From: Branchiostoma floridae
Taxonomy: Eukaryota > Chordata > Leptocardii > Amphioxiformes > Branchiostomatidae
Reading direction: 5' to 3'
DNA length: 31,641 bases
NCBI RefSeq assembly: GCF_000003815.2
Contig: NC_049979.1
Span: 711,217 to 742,857, forward strand
Below the pieces are notes generated by a model. The model made no database searches, was not told where the DNA came from, and was given only the letters and a program-made list of their open reading frames with translations. The number at the start of each line of letters is the position of its first letter. Within the stretch, counting starts at the first letter, position 1. Below are positions 10,801-19,900 of this stretch, piece after piece. The position numbers and the translations under genes were made by a program.

Positions 10801-12201
10801 AGGGCATACAGTCAAACCTGTATTAGGGGCCACCTCTACAGAGGGGCCACCTGCCCATAGTGGCCATTTTTTGTCGGTCCCTTGGGTATTTTATCTACAA
10901 GTTGCCACCTCTATACAGAGGCCACCTGTCTATAATGGCCACATTTGTCCGGTCCCTTGAGTGGCCACTATAGACAGGTTTGACTGTTATTCACTTTGTC
11001 TTCTCAGTACCAAACTTTCACGGTCTGAGGAAATTTAATTTGTTCTCGGAACTAAGTGTTAACGGTGAACAAATTATTTGTTATTGTCTCCAAGACGAAT
11101 TATTTGTTATTGGTAATGATAAATTCATGTTACAGTCGTCACCGTGAAAACCGTGAACATATAAAAGTATATTGAAAAAATCAGGAATTACAGTAGGTGC
11201 TCATTTTACACCTGCTCTGTACGATTTACAGTATGCACGTGAATGTCATCCATATAGCAATTCAACAATTCACTTAATCTCCATTTTTACTTCTTGACAT
11301 GCAGGAAAGAGGAGAATGTACTTCTGCGAGCACGCGCGCGTGTTACGGGTGAAGATTGCGCCGGTGGTGCGCCTCCTACTGGAGTACTGCAGGGAGGTGA
11401 CTCTGTGCACCCGCCTGACCCTGGTGCTGGAGGACATGTGTGAGTGGGACAGGATCATCACCATGATAGGTGAGTACAGTTAGGGGTTAAGGGTCAGGGG
11501 TTAAGGGTTAGGGGTTAGAGGAGGTGACCCTGTGCACCCGCCTGACCCTGGTGCTGGAGGACATGTGTGAGTGGGACAGGATCATCACCATGATAGGTGA
11601 GTACAGTTAGGGTTAGGGGTTAAGGGTGAGGGGTTAGGGGTTAGAGAAGGTGACCCTGTGCACCCGCCTGACCCTGGAGGACATGTCTCAGGACAGAAGC
11701 TTTTTACCATAACAGTAACCAAACTATAATCTCAAAAAACATTAGAGCCGATGTTGTCAAGATAATACAGGGGTTTCTCTCAATCTGCTGTTGATTTTTC
11801 TCGGGTATACCGGCAAAAGAGAACCAACATCGAAACTAGCAAACCAGCGCCCCCCCCCCCCCCCCCCCCCCATAAAATAAAAACCAGCCCCACTCAAAGT
11901 CTGCAAAGGAGGCTTTTGAACATCATGTGGTTGTGAATAAAAAAAATTGTTATACTGCACTAGGCTTTCAAAAAAGCTTGATCCCAACCTTACTTAATGG
12001 TTATCCCCCTCCTCCCCAGGGAGGATGCGGTCGTTGCCCCATCTCTGTCGACTGTCGGTGAGGAGAGCGGTGGGGTCCAGACGACTGGCGCGGGAGAACT
12101 GGGCCGACAGCTTACCCGTCCCGCAGAAGGTCCAGGACTTCATACAGTTTAAGAGCAGGATACGGGGAATCGGCCTGAGTCGGGCGGAGCAGCCCATGTG
12201 A
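4830..12201 (+). CDS. Ankyrin repeat and SOCS box protein, ASB2/14/15-like
   Basis: Predicted substrate adaptor of an Elongin B/C-Cullin 5 ubiquitin ligase. Exons: 4830-5025, 6139-6291, 7912-8151, 9081-9345, 9764-10172, 10605-10749, 11305-11469, 12020-12201; all junctions are GT/AG, the phases agree, and the sum is 1,755 nt (584 residues plus TGA). The start is ATG at 4830 (MQGGSESPEG). Exons 1-6 encode ankyrin repeats (GRAPLHVAAAAGH, GNTPLLTAVFKGHEECV, GCTALHLAAQYNQ, LLIQHGADVN). Exon 6 has a Cys-rich FRCDC segment. Exon 7 (FCEHARVLR, VVRLLLEYCREVTLCTRL) matches the pre-SOCS region of ASB2. Exon 8 holds the SOCS box: BC-box SLPHLCRLSV and Cul5-box LPVP. Length, repeat layout and C-terminus fit the ASB2/14/15 group. 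Exons 1, 3, 6 and 7 have partial tandem copies nearby, and exon 4 has an internal triplication. Inclusion of the extra exon-3 copies cannot be excluded. Confidence 0.88.
5026..5482 (+). repeat. Minisatellite derived from the ASB exon 1 / intron 1 boundary
   Basis: About seven units of roughly 55-60 bp, each carrying exon-like GTGCGCCTCTGCACGTGGCT, then a GGTATGTCATG donor context, then intron sequence (GACTGTAAATATAGTACAC). The last unit (about 5407-5480) is longer and repeats the exon end through CATGCTGACGTCCTCAGG and a donor-like GGTACGTCATG. Exon 1 itself (GTGCGCCTCTGCACGTGGCT at about 4960) seeds the array. Confidence 0.85.
5483..6138. other. ASB intron 1 remainder
   Basis: No gene seen. 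The segment at about 5551-5612 (GTGTTATGCTGAAGGGTGGC, then GGCTATACAGATACAG) is related to repeat units in the CPSF2 intron at 28908-29300. The acceptor TTCACAG ends at 6138. Confidence 0.5.
6604..7405. mobile_element. TIR element carrying a LINE fragment, in ASB intron 2
   Basis: The outer arms (about 6604-6650, and the complement of about 7346-7405) share TTGARCTAGTTTAACTGTA, then TATCCAACAC and CTCACxCAAATTTT, and both ends abut TA. Inside, on the minus strand, a 147-codon frame (7282-6839) encodes a LINE C-terminus: YRSLGSRQSNIYAARLRMG and a CCHC cluster (CDCG, then HYLLHCPLY). This ends near 6660 in AATAAAGTCAAAGACAAAG, a LINE-type 3' tail. Either a 5'-truncated LINE jumped into the TIR element or the two moved together. 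No functional transposase or reverse transcriptase is present. Confidence 0.7.
7430..7871 (+). repeat. Three tandem copies of the 5' half of ASB exon 3
   Basis: Copies at 7430-7546, 7596-7712 and 7754-7871 precede the full exon 3 (7912-8151). Each follows a pyrimidine-rich acceptor (TTTCAG or TCTCAG) and reads IQKxHW, then QLLID(H/R)G, then MLAHRL. Copies 1 and 2 are 117 nt from acceptor to a donor-like GTTAGT, so they keep phase 1 at both ends and would each add 39 codons in frame. Copy 3 ends at a shifted GTAGTA and would break the frame. The intervening introns would be only 40-49 nt, which argues against efficient splicing. Read through without splicing, each meets a TAG at once. Confidence 0.8.
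8152..8962 (+). repeat. Three copies of the 3' half of ASB exon 3 with intron
   Basis: Downstream of the full exon, units made of GGGGCTTGCTGGTGGCTTTC, GTTCTGGACATGCTATGG and the exon end (GGGCTGCTCACAGC, GCAGGCAGCAGGA, CTCTTAGGACAAG) recur, with exon ends at 8326, 8645 and 8820. The first two keep the GACAAG/GT donor; the third has lost it (GGACAACATAC). A non-repeated stretch at about 8383-8490 sits between the first two units and contains AGAAGCTGTGGATGGATC, also found inverted near 14270. Confidence 0.8.
8963..9033 (+). repeat. Degenerate partial copy of ASB exon 4
   Basis: TGAACTGGCAGGTATCTGAC through CTTGGCAGCCCAGTACA mirrors the start of exon 4 (TGAACTGGCAGGCGTCTGAC), which begins about 120 bp later. 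The copy acquires an in-frame TAG and has no clear donor. Confidence 0.7.
9172..9312 (+). repeat. Coding tandem triplication inside ASB exon 4
   Basis: Three near-identical units of about 45-48 bp encode QGGADANRTTGGEQL, QGGANANRTTAGGQ and QGGADAYRTTAGGQL. One unit is the normal end of an ankyrin repeat before LPLHLATEAGH; the two extra units insert about 31 residues in frame. Confidence 0.88.
9346..9763. other. ASB intron 4
   Basis: No gene seen. An imperfect inverted repeat around 9410-9550 (TGGTGGTTAAATGTTTGCGG versus TAAATTTAAAACCACCACAA) could be a remnant of a small element. Confidence 0.4.
10250..10604 (+). repeat. Two tandem truncated copies of ASB exon 6 with intron 5 end
   Basis: Units of about 133-137 bp consist of TTG/TTGTT-rich intron, the acceptor TTCCTGTGCACAG, and exon starting VRGLADPQ or VCGLADPQ through LLLDTGL. 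The copies (exon-like starts 10335 and 10468) stop after LLLDTGL, fusing to CATGTCTG from intron 6 (compare 10760). Only the third (10605-10749) continues with RPDGCFRCDC and ends at a proper donor, so it is the functional exon. Confidence 0.85.
10809..10990. mobile_element. MITE with CAGTCAAACCTGT ends, in ASB intron 6
   Basis: Inverted ends ACAGTCAAACCTGT and ACAGGTTTGACTGT flank about 180 bp containing several GGCCAC / GTGGCC motifs in both orientations (GCCACCTCTACAGAG, GCCACCTCTATACAGAG, GTGGCCACTATAGACAGG). Superfamily not assigned. Confidence 0.75.
11470..11690 (+). repeat. Copies of the ASB exon 7 end with telomere-like GGGTTA intron
   Basis: After the exon 7 donor (11469/11470), a unit at about 11519-11640 repeats the exon end (GTGACCCTGTGCACCCGCCT to ATCACCATGATAG) with its GTGAGTACAGTTAG donor, and a third, shorter copy lies at about 11648-11686. 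The spacers are runs of GGGGTTA and GGGTTA resembling degenerate vertebrate-type telomere repeats. Confidence 0.8.
11693..11815. repeat. Dispersed repeat, copy 1 (second copy about 13363-13465)
   Basis: ACAGAAGCTTTTTACC, ATCTCAA and GATGTTGTCAAGATAATACA share order and spacing with sequence at about 13363-13465 (GATGTCAAAATAATACAGGG). Both are in the same orientation on the plus strand, one in ASB intron 7 and one at the convergent 3' ends. Identity unknown. Confidence 0.6.
11850..11871. repeat. Poly-C tract of 22 bases
   Basis: A pure run of C in ASB intron 7. Its length is likely to be assembly- or allele-dependent. Confidence 0.9.
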
Positions 12202-13306
12202 AGGGCCTTTCTTGGTTCTCACATAACAAACGCCCACGCCACCTCACCCCTTCCCTCCCCAACCACATACAGGGAGATATTTTCGATCAAATCATTGAAT
12301 GAACTGTATTTAATACCAGATTGGCAATCAGTTTTTAGCTAATTTTGCAGAACAAATCAAATAGTTTTAGCATGATCAGACTTTTAATATTTGTAGTTTT
12401 AAGCCTATTTCAATTTGGTTTTAGACTTTGTACTCCTCGTGCTTGTAGTGTTCATTCCTCGTAATATTTATGCTTTCTGTACTTCTAATTTGTATTGTTT
12501 ATGTTACAATTTTCTTGTAATAATGCACACAATGTAAACAAGCCTAAAAATTTGGCTTTCGGGCTGTAACTTGGCTGAGAAAGAAAAAAACGATTCACTC
12601 TTATTTCTTTGTTCTTGGATTAGAAAAAATGCTGGATTGGAATATTAACTGTTACATGAAGACAAATTTTGAGGACAAATTCTGCACTTGCGCAGTTTCA
12701 GCAAGTGAACAAAGTCAGAGGCAAGTTTTCATCTAGCCTGGAATCCAGCCTTGTTAGGTCCCAAAAGCCCTCCCGAAGGTTGCTACCCCGCTGACCAAGA
12801 CTTGATTCGAGGCTACTTTTCATCCCCGTTGTCTATTTCTGTGTCAATGAGAACCAAGGTGTGGCCTTACCACCTAAGATAACGAGCTGTTACATGCTGT
12901 TGGTACATGGAAACTGTGTAGTTCATACAAAGCGTCCTACCGGTACCGGTAATTCGTATTTGTGGATGCTTCTAGAGATCTATGCATTTTTAATATATTT
13001 TATTGTTGCCAATGAATGCCATGATATTCTAATACTCACAACCAAAGAGGACATTTTCAGGTTCATGTAAAGTCATAGTGCTATTTATACAAAAATATTT
13101 AGATACAATGTAGTATCAATTTTACTGTACTTTGCTGTTAATGCATGCTTATTTCATGCTGTGGAAGACTGTGTAATACTTAGTGTAAGATACTAGATTT
13201 AAGATTTTATTATATATGTTTCTGTTCTTAAGAGATTTTGTTTACCTTTGTATGTATTAGTATAAAAGGAAAACAGACTCCACTTTTAAATACAGTAAAT
13301 GCAATA
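12202..13306. other. ASB 3' UTR and convergent intergenic region
   Basis: AT-rich sequence after the ASB stop codon. I see no canonical AATAAA on the plus strand, so the ASB 3' end is undefined. No supported ORF; the 69-codon frame at 12861-13070 has no recognisable features. Confidence 0.5.
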
Positions 13307-13312
13307 TTTATT
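13307..13312 (-). terminator. Candidate CPSF2 poly(A) signal (distal)
   Basis: AATAAA on the minus strand about 650 bp past the CPSF2 stop codon. A second AATAAA lies at 13584-13589. Which one is used cannot be told from sequence. Confidence 0.35.
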
Positions 13313-13539
13313 TACAACACTTTTTACAAAAGCTAAATCTATGTATTTTAAAACAGAAGATTTTCACTGTAACAATAACTGAACAATAGCCTCAAGGAAC
13401 TTCAGAGACGATGTCAAAATAATACAGGGGCTTCATTCAATGTCTTTTGGTTTCTCTGGTGTATGTCTTTTTTTTTTTGAGCATTTTTCCAGACAGTTGT
13501 TACTGTCGGTTTACGTATATCAATTAAGTTGAAAAACGT

Positions 13540-13875
13540 GTGTTTGAAAGGTCTGCAGTGCAGCACCCCCCAGATATGCACAGTTTATTAGATATGCAGT
13601 AGAGCATTATAGACTTGGAGACACTTGCATTGCAGATCTCGTAAGATGTATTTTCAGGGTGGCAGATAGATACATCTCCAAGGTTAAATATGTTTGCCAC
13701 TTTGAGAAACAGTGTGTCTGAGAGATCTCTAGTGCAGCACTGCCCAGGTATGTGCAATTTAGGCAGGAGAGCATTATACATGTACTTGGGGGACATTGCA
13801 TTGTAGATCTCTTTAGACGCATTTTCCAGGGATATACAATCATGTATGTGGACTGGCAGAATTATGTTAGTAGAT
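13540..13875 (-). repeat. Imperfect tandem duplication in the CPSF2 3' UTR
   Basis: Two units of about 175 bp match: one has GCAGCACCCCCCAGATATGC and GCATTGCAGATCTCGTAAGA, the other GCAGCACTGCCCAGGTATG and GCATTGTAGATCTCTTTAGA. The open minus-strand frames across this region are by-products of the duplication. Confidence 0.7.
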
Positions 13876-13956
13876 GTTACAGACACTGATATATCTTGAA
13901 TGTTGAAGTAGTGGAATTTCTTCAGCGCCACAGGAAAGCGGCGAGTGTTGGTACAA

Positions 13957-16900
13957 TCAGACGATGGCGTACTGTTCGTACAGCAGCTTGCGCACTTTGT
14001 AGTAGTCCTCACATATGCAGCCCTCCATCCCGATCCTCCCAGATTCGTTCTGTTGGAAAACGACAGGCCACGATTATGCACCTAACAATGTAACATGGCT
14101 GTGTGAAATCAAAGACATAGCAAAACATACAAAAACAGGAAAGTCTACCGAGCTCGGAGAAGGCTTAAACTTGAACCTGACCTTCATCTTCCTAAGGCCT
14201 ACCAGGTTGACTTAATATTATCAACCAAACCAAATCGAGTATGAAACCAAACCAAAATCTTCAGAATCCATCCACAGCTTCTTAATCATATGTTATTGTT
14301 AGCCAAAGTATGCTGAAACACATCAGACATACATGTACTGACCTCACACAGAGGTAACAAAAAACTACATATGGCAAAAATGAGATGCCAACGGACATTA
14401 TATCTAAAAATACCATATTGTATTGCAACAAGAAAAGTAAACAACAGGCTTAGAAATCAAGATGGGTTTATTAATTAAGCAACATTGCTTTAAGAGGAAA
14501 TTAAATAAAGATGCATGTTGTACAATTGTGAACAACAGACACTGGATGAAGTCAAGAGGCAGTTGAAGCTAGGCCTCATGTACGTGTAATATGGAAGAAC
14601 ATTAGAGAGGAGTGAGGGGCCAGACTAGGCATGCTGCTAGGCATGTTTAATATATGCGCAGGCATGATTAAAGAAGGATTTCAAGCCCTGCAATGTCAGG
14701 TGTGCCTAAGCATTTGCACGAACCCTATGAGATTCATACAAACTTTATGTGATACACACGAATCACTATGCGAAAACGCACGAACCTTATGCAATTTGCA
14801 TGAATCACTATGCGAAAACGTACGAACCTTATGTGACATACACGAATCTTGTGTGATTTGCACAAACCTTATGCGATTTGCTTAGGCACCCCTGAATGTA
14901 TTTCTTCTAGTAATATAAAAAGTGAATTGAAGTGTTCTTGTGTCCTCACCCTTTTGAGCACTACCACGTGTAATACCTGTTTCCCATGAATTAATCCGCT
15001 CAGCTAAAGTAGCATAGCGACTAGTCATTTGTTACATAGAACCCTCTTACCATTGTTATGTATAAGTAACCACGTAGATATTAGTTTTGATGTTCTGTAC
15101 ATGTATTACACCCGAACTTGCCATACATGGTACCCGTACAATTGTTGANNNNNNNNNNNNNNNNNNNNNNNNNNNNNNNNNNNNNNNNNNNNNNNNNNNN
15201 NNNNNNNNNNNNNNNNNNNNNNNNNNNNNNNNNNNNNNNNNNNNNNNNACAGATGAGCACCCCCCCTGTGAGCACCCCTCGTGTGAGTACCCGCCTGAGA
15301 CTCACCCTTTTGAGCGCCACCACGTTGTTACAGATGAGCACCCCCCCTGAGAACTCGGCCTGGATTCCCTCCTTCTGCAGAACCTGCTTGATGTCAGACA
15401 GGCGCGGCTTGTTGATGAACACGGCCTCGTGGCCTGGGATCTGGAAAATTCAACATGTCGACATTTATTTATTGCAGCAATTTTCAGCAAGCTTTAAGTC
15501 GCAGTTGAACTGATTTTGTTGTATAGTAGCGATGCAATGGAACTGCAATTTGTGCTGTCATGGTTTTGTAGTGCAGGTCATATGACTGTGAACCAATTCA
15601 AGAAGGGTTCTGCATACCTGCACCGGTGCAGGTAACATTGAAAATTACCTGCACCAGATAAATTTTACCTGCACCACTCTGAATTTAGGAAGTATGGATC
15701 ATACTAAAATTGTTCAGGAACCATTGCTATTTTTTTCTTTTATACTTTATAGTAAATCATAGGTAGTAACAGCTAATGACAATCCATATACAACTACATC
15801 ATAGTACATGCATATCTAAACCCAGTACATGGACCAGTGCAAGTTAGGTGCAGGTAGACATCAGAAATACCTGCACAGCTCCAATTCTACCTGCACTAAC
15901 CTGCATATGCAGGTGGTATTTCAAGTCCTGATAATGCTGGACATGCCATCTAATGTAAAAGTACTCCGAACAATGAAATTTCACAAATACTGTTGCATAA
16001 TCATATCTATCAACGTTTTAGTGTGCATCTGTATTAACTTTTCACAGAAAACTTCTCATACATCACATGAATGAATGAAAACTACATGAAATAAGTATGA
16101 ATGATTTTGTTGTTCAATGTATAATGGGAACACGTCCATACCTGGCTGATGGGTAGGGCCTCCAGGGTGTGTGAGTGTGAGTGAGGGAGTGAGTGAGTGA
16201 GTGAGTGAGTGAGGGAGGGAATGAGTGAGTGAGTGAGTGAGAGTGTGTGTCCATACCTGGCTGATGGGTAGGGCCTCCAGGGTGTGTGAGTGTGAGTGAG
16301 GGAGTGAGTGAGTGAGTGAGTGTGGGAATGAGTGAGTGAGTGAGTGAGAGTGTGTGTCCATACCTGGCTGATGGGTAGGGCCTCCAGGGTGTGTGAGTGT
16401 GAGTGAGTGAGTGAGTGAGTGAGGGAATGAGTGAGTGAGTGAGTGAGAGTGTGTGTCCATACCTGGCTGATGGGTAGGGCCTCCAGGGTGTGTGAGTGTG
16501 AGTGAGGGAGTGAGTGTGTGAGTGAGTGAGTGAATGAGTGAGTGAGAGTGTGTGTCCATACCTGGCTGATAGGCAGGGCCTCCAGGGTAGGAACGGTCTC
16601 TCTGGACTCCTCAGCAGCTGCCTTAGCAGACTTGCCTGCAACAAACAAAAGTTACATTTTAATCATTCTCGTTACTGCAAAACTACAAACACTGTCTTGC
16701 AAAAGACGACCATCACCTCAAGAAAACCGATTTTGACTGTCCCCAAATGTTTCATCATAGACATACATGTAGGTATTAAGTGACCTCCCGGAGGCGATCA
16801 CTTACGTATCACGACCACCCCTAGTCTGGGCTTCTTGCAAAATTGCACTTTCCTTGACCTCTTACTTAGAATCAAGGTCACTTTCACTTTTACTTTCTCC

Positions 16901-19900
16901 ACTTACCCTTCTTCTTCTGCTCCTCCTCCTCCTCCATCTCCTGGACCTCTCCCTCCTCCAGCAGGGCGGAGGTGTCGGTGGCCGGAGTGGTCAGGTCCAG
17001 CTGACCGTCCACCCAGGCCAGCTCCGTGTCCCGAGCCTTGTAGAACTGCAGAGAGCTCACCAGAGAGTCCTTTAGCTTCACCTGGACAGGTAACAGGTAA
17101 CGGTCAGGACAGGTAACGGTCAGGACAGGTAAAAGGTAAGGTAAGGTAAGGAGTAGTCAGGTCCATGACGGTCCACCCAGGCCAGCTCCGTGTCACGAGC
17201 CTTGTAGAACTGCAGCGAGCTCACCAGAGAGTCCTTTAGCTTCACCTGGACAGGTAACAGGTAACGGTCAGGACAGGTAACGGTCAGGACAGGTAAAAGG
17301 TAAGGTAAGGTAAGGTGTGGTCAGGTCCGTCCACCCAGGCCAGCTCCGTGTCCCGAGCCTTGTAGAACTGCAGAGAGCTCACCAGAGAGTCCTTCAGCTT
17401 CACCTGGACAGGTAACAGGTAACAGTCAGGACAGGTAAAAGGTAAGGTAAGGAGTGGTCAGGTCCAACTGACCGTCCACCCAGGCCAGCTCCGTGTCACG
17501 AGCCTTGTAGAACTGCAGCGAGCTCACCAGAGAGTCCTTCAGCTTCACCTGGACAGGTAACAGGTAACGGTCAGGACAGGTAACAGGTAACAGTCAGGAC
17601 AGGTAAAAGGTAAAGGTAAGGTAAGGAGTGGTCAGGTCCAGCTGACCGTCCACCCAGGCCAGCTCCATGTCTCGAGCCTTGTAGAACTGCAGAGAGCTCA
17701 CCAGAGAGTCCTTCAGCTTCACCTGGACAGGTAACAGGTAACGGTCAGGACAGGTAACAGGTAACGGTCAGGACAGGTAAAAGGTAAGGTAAGGAGTGGT
17801 CCGTCCACCCAGGCAAGCTCCGTGTCACGAGCCTTGAAGAACTGTAGAGAGCTCACCAGGGAGTCCTTAAGCTTCACCTGGACAGGTAAATGGTAAAGGT
17901 AAGGTACGTCGATGAAGGTTAAGACTTAATATGAGTCTTTCAGCTTCATCTGGACAGGTAGATGTAAAAGGTAAAAGGTAAGGTATGTTGCGTTTTCTAA
18001 GGGGCAGTGGGTTGTTATAAGGCATGCAGAGCCAAACTATCTCCCCCTACTACCTTTTACCTCACGTCCCCAATCAAAGTCAGGTGCCCATTTTTACACC
18101 AGGGTGGAGTGAAGAAAGTTGTGTTAAGCAAATTTTCCAAGTTAGAGCACAAATCTTTCTTTCACAGGACTCTCAATAAAAGGAACATCCTCTTGTTTGT
18201 TAAATCAATCATAACTATCTTCCTCAGGAAAGAACACAACAGCTCCACATCCCAACCGGGCCATTCAGTCTCACTGGACAAAGTTAAAAACTTGGACATA
18301 GAACCAGACAGTCTCGTTCAGGCGGGGGGTAAAGACTTTCAAATAAAAATAAACAAACAAACAAACAAACAAACATTCCACCTGGTAGATGTGGCTCTCC
18401 ATGGTGGCGTCGACAGTCTCGTTCAGGCGGGGGGTGAAGACTTTCAAATAAAGAATAAACAAACAAACAAACAAACAAACATCCCACCTGGTAGATGTGG
18501 CTCTCCATGGTGGCGTCGACAGTCTCGTTCAGGCGGGGGGTGAAGACTTTCAAATAAAGAATAAACAAACAAACAAACAAACAAACATCCCACCTGGTAG
18601 ATGTTACTCTCCATGGTGGCGTCGACAGTCTCGTTCAGCCGGGGGGTGAAGACTTTCAAATAAGGAATAAACAAACAAACAAACAAACAAACATCCCACC
18701 TGGTAGATGTGGCTCTCCATGGTGGCATCGACAGTCTCGTTCAGCCGGGGGGTGAAGACTTTCAAATAAGGAATAAACAAACAAACAAACAAACAAACAT
18801 CCCACCTGGTAGATGTGGCTCTCCATGGTGGCATCGACAGTTTCATTCAGCCGGGGGGTGAAGACCTTTTCCTGGACCATCCCCGCCGTGGAGCGGCACA
18901 CTTCAGCCAGCAGCAGGGTGGACTCACTGTTACCGTGAACTATGACCTGAGAACAAGAGGAAGAAATCATGAGTCATTGTAGGGCTGCATACCGAAACGT
19001 AATGTTGGGTACCTGTACAGAGGTTGAGGTGCAGGTCCTGGGCCTAGACAATAACAATTCCACAAAATAATCTGTGGTCTACAATGGTGACAAAAACATG
19101 AATAAACAGTTAACACAGGGCTCGAAATACTGGGTGCACGTGCACCCAGGTGCACCCAAAATTGGAACTGTGCACCCAATTTTTTTCAGTGGGTGCCTGC
19201 GCACCCAAATATTTTCCTAGGTTTATGTATGGAAAGATATCAAGTATACTAGTATACATCATATTCTTGACATCTAAGTGTTAGAAAGATAATAAAAATG
19301 TCTGTCATGTTACGTGTTTAAGAATTTGATAGCTTGTAACTAAGTTTTGTTAGTAGGTTTTTTTGACATTCTACTTAAATTTAAGTGTTGCACCCAAAAA
19401 TATTTTGGTGCACCCAATTTTTAAGTTGGGTGCACCAGTGCACCTAATCCCAAAAATGAATTTTGAGCCCTGGTAGGAAGCTGGCCCCAAAAAATCATTC
19501 NNNNNNNNNNNNNNNNNNNNNNNNNNNNNNNNNNNNNNNNNNNNNNNNNNNNNNNNNNNNNNNNNNNNNNNNNNNNNNNNNNNNNNNNNNNNNNNNNNNN
19601 NNNNNNNNNNNNNNNNNNNNNNNNNNNNNNNNNNNNNNNNNNNNNNNNNNNNNNNNNNNNNNNNNNNNNNNNNNNNNNNNNNNNNNNNNNNNNNNNNNNN
19701 NNNNNNNNNNNNNNNNNNNNNNNNNNNNNNNNNNNNNNNNNNNNNNNNNNNNNNNNNNNNNNNNNNNNNNNNNNNNNNNNNNNNNNNNNNNNNNNNNNNN
19801 NNNNNNNNNNNNNNNNNNNNNNNNNNNNNNNNNNNNNNNNNNNNNNNNNNNNNNNNNNNNNNNNNNNNNNNNNNNNNNNNNNNNNNNNNNNNAGTCCACC

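Noticed and set aside
13524-14081. 185-codon minus-strand frame over the CPSF2 last exon
   Set aside because: It reads the last exon in the wrong frame and continues through a duplicated 3' UTR; the correct frame ends in LLYEQYAIV and a stop at 13957.
14631-14885. 84-codon frame with repeated ESLCEN motifs
   Set aside because: It lies inside the 198-bp inverted-repeat element and its regularity comes from the internal tandem array.
16056-16648. Three overlapping minus-strand frames of 167-188 codons rich in HSLTHS
   Set aside because: They translate the GAGT-type repeat array around the CPSF2 LEALPISQ exon; all three frames stay open because the unit lacks stops.
18007-18543. 178-codon plus-strand frame
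   Set aside because: Its second half is the antisense of the 106-bp exon array; the first half has no recognisable domain or splice context.
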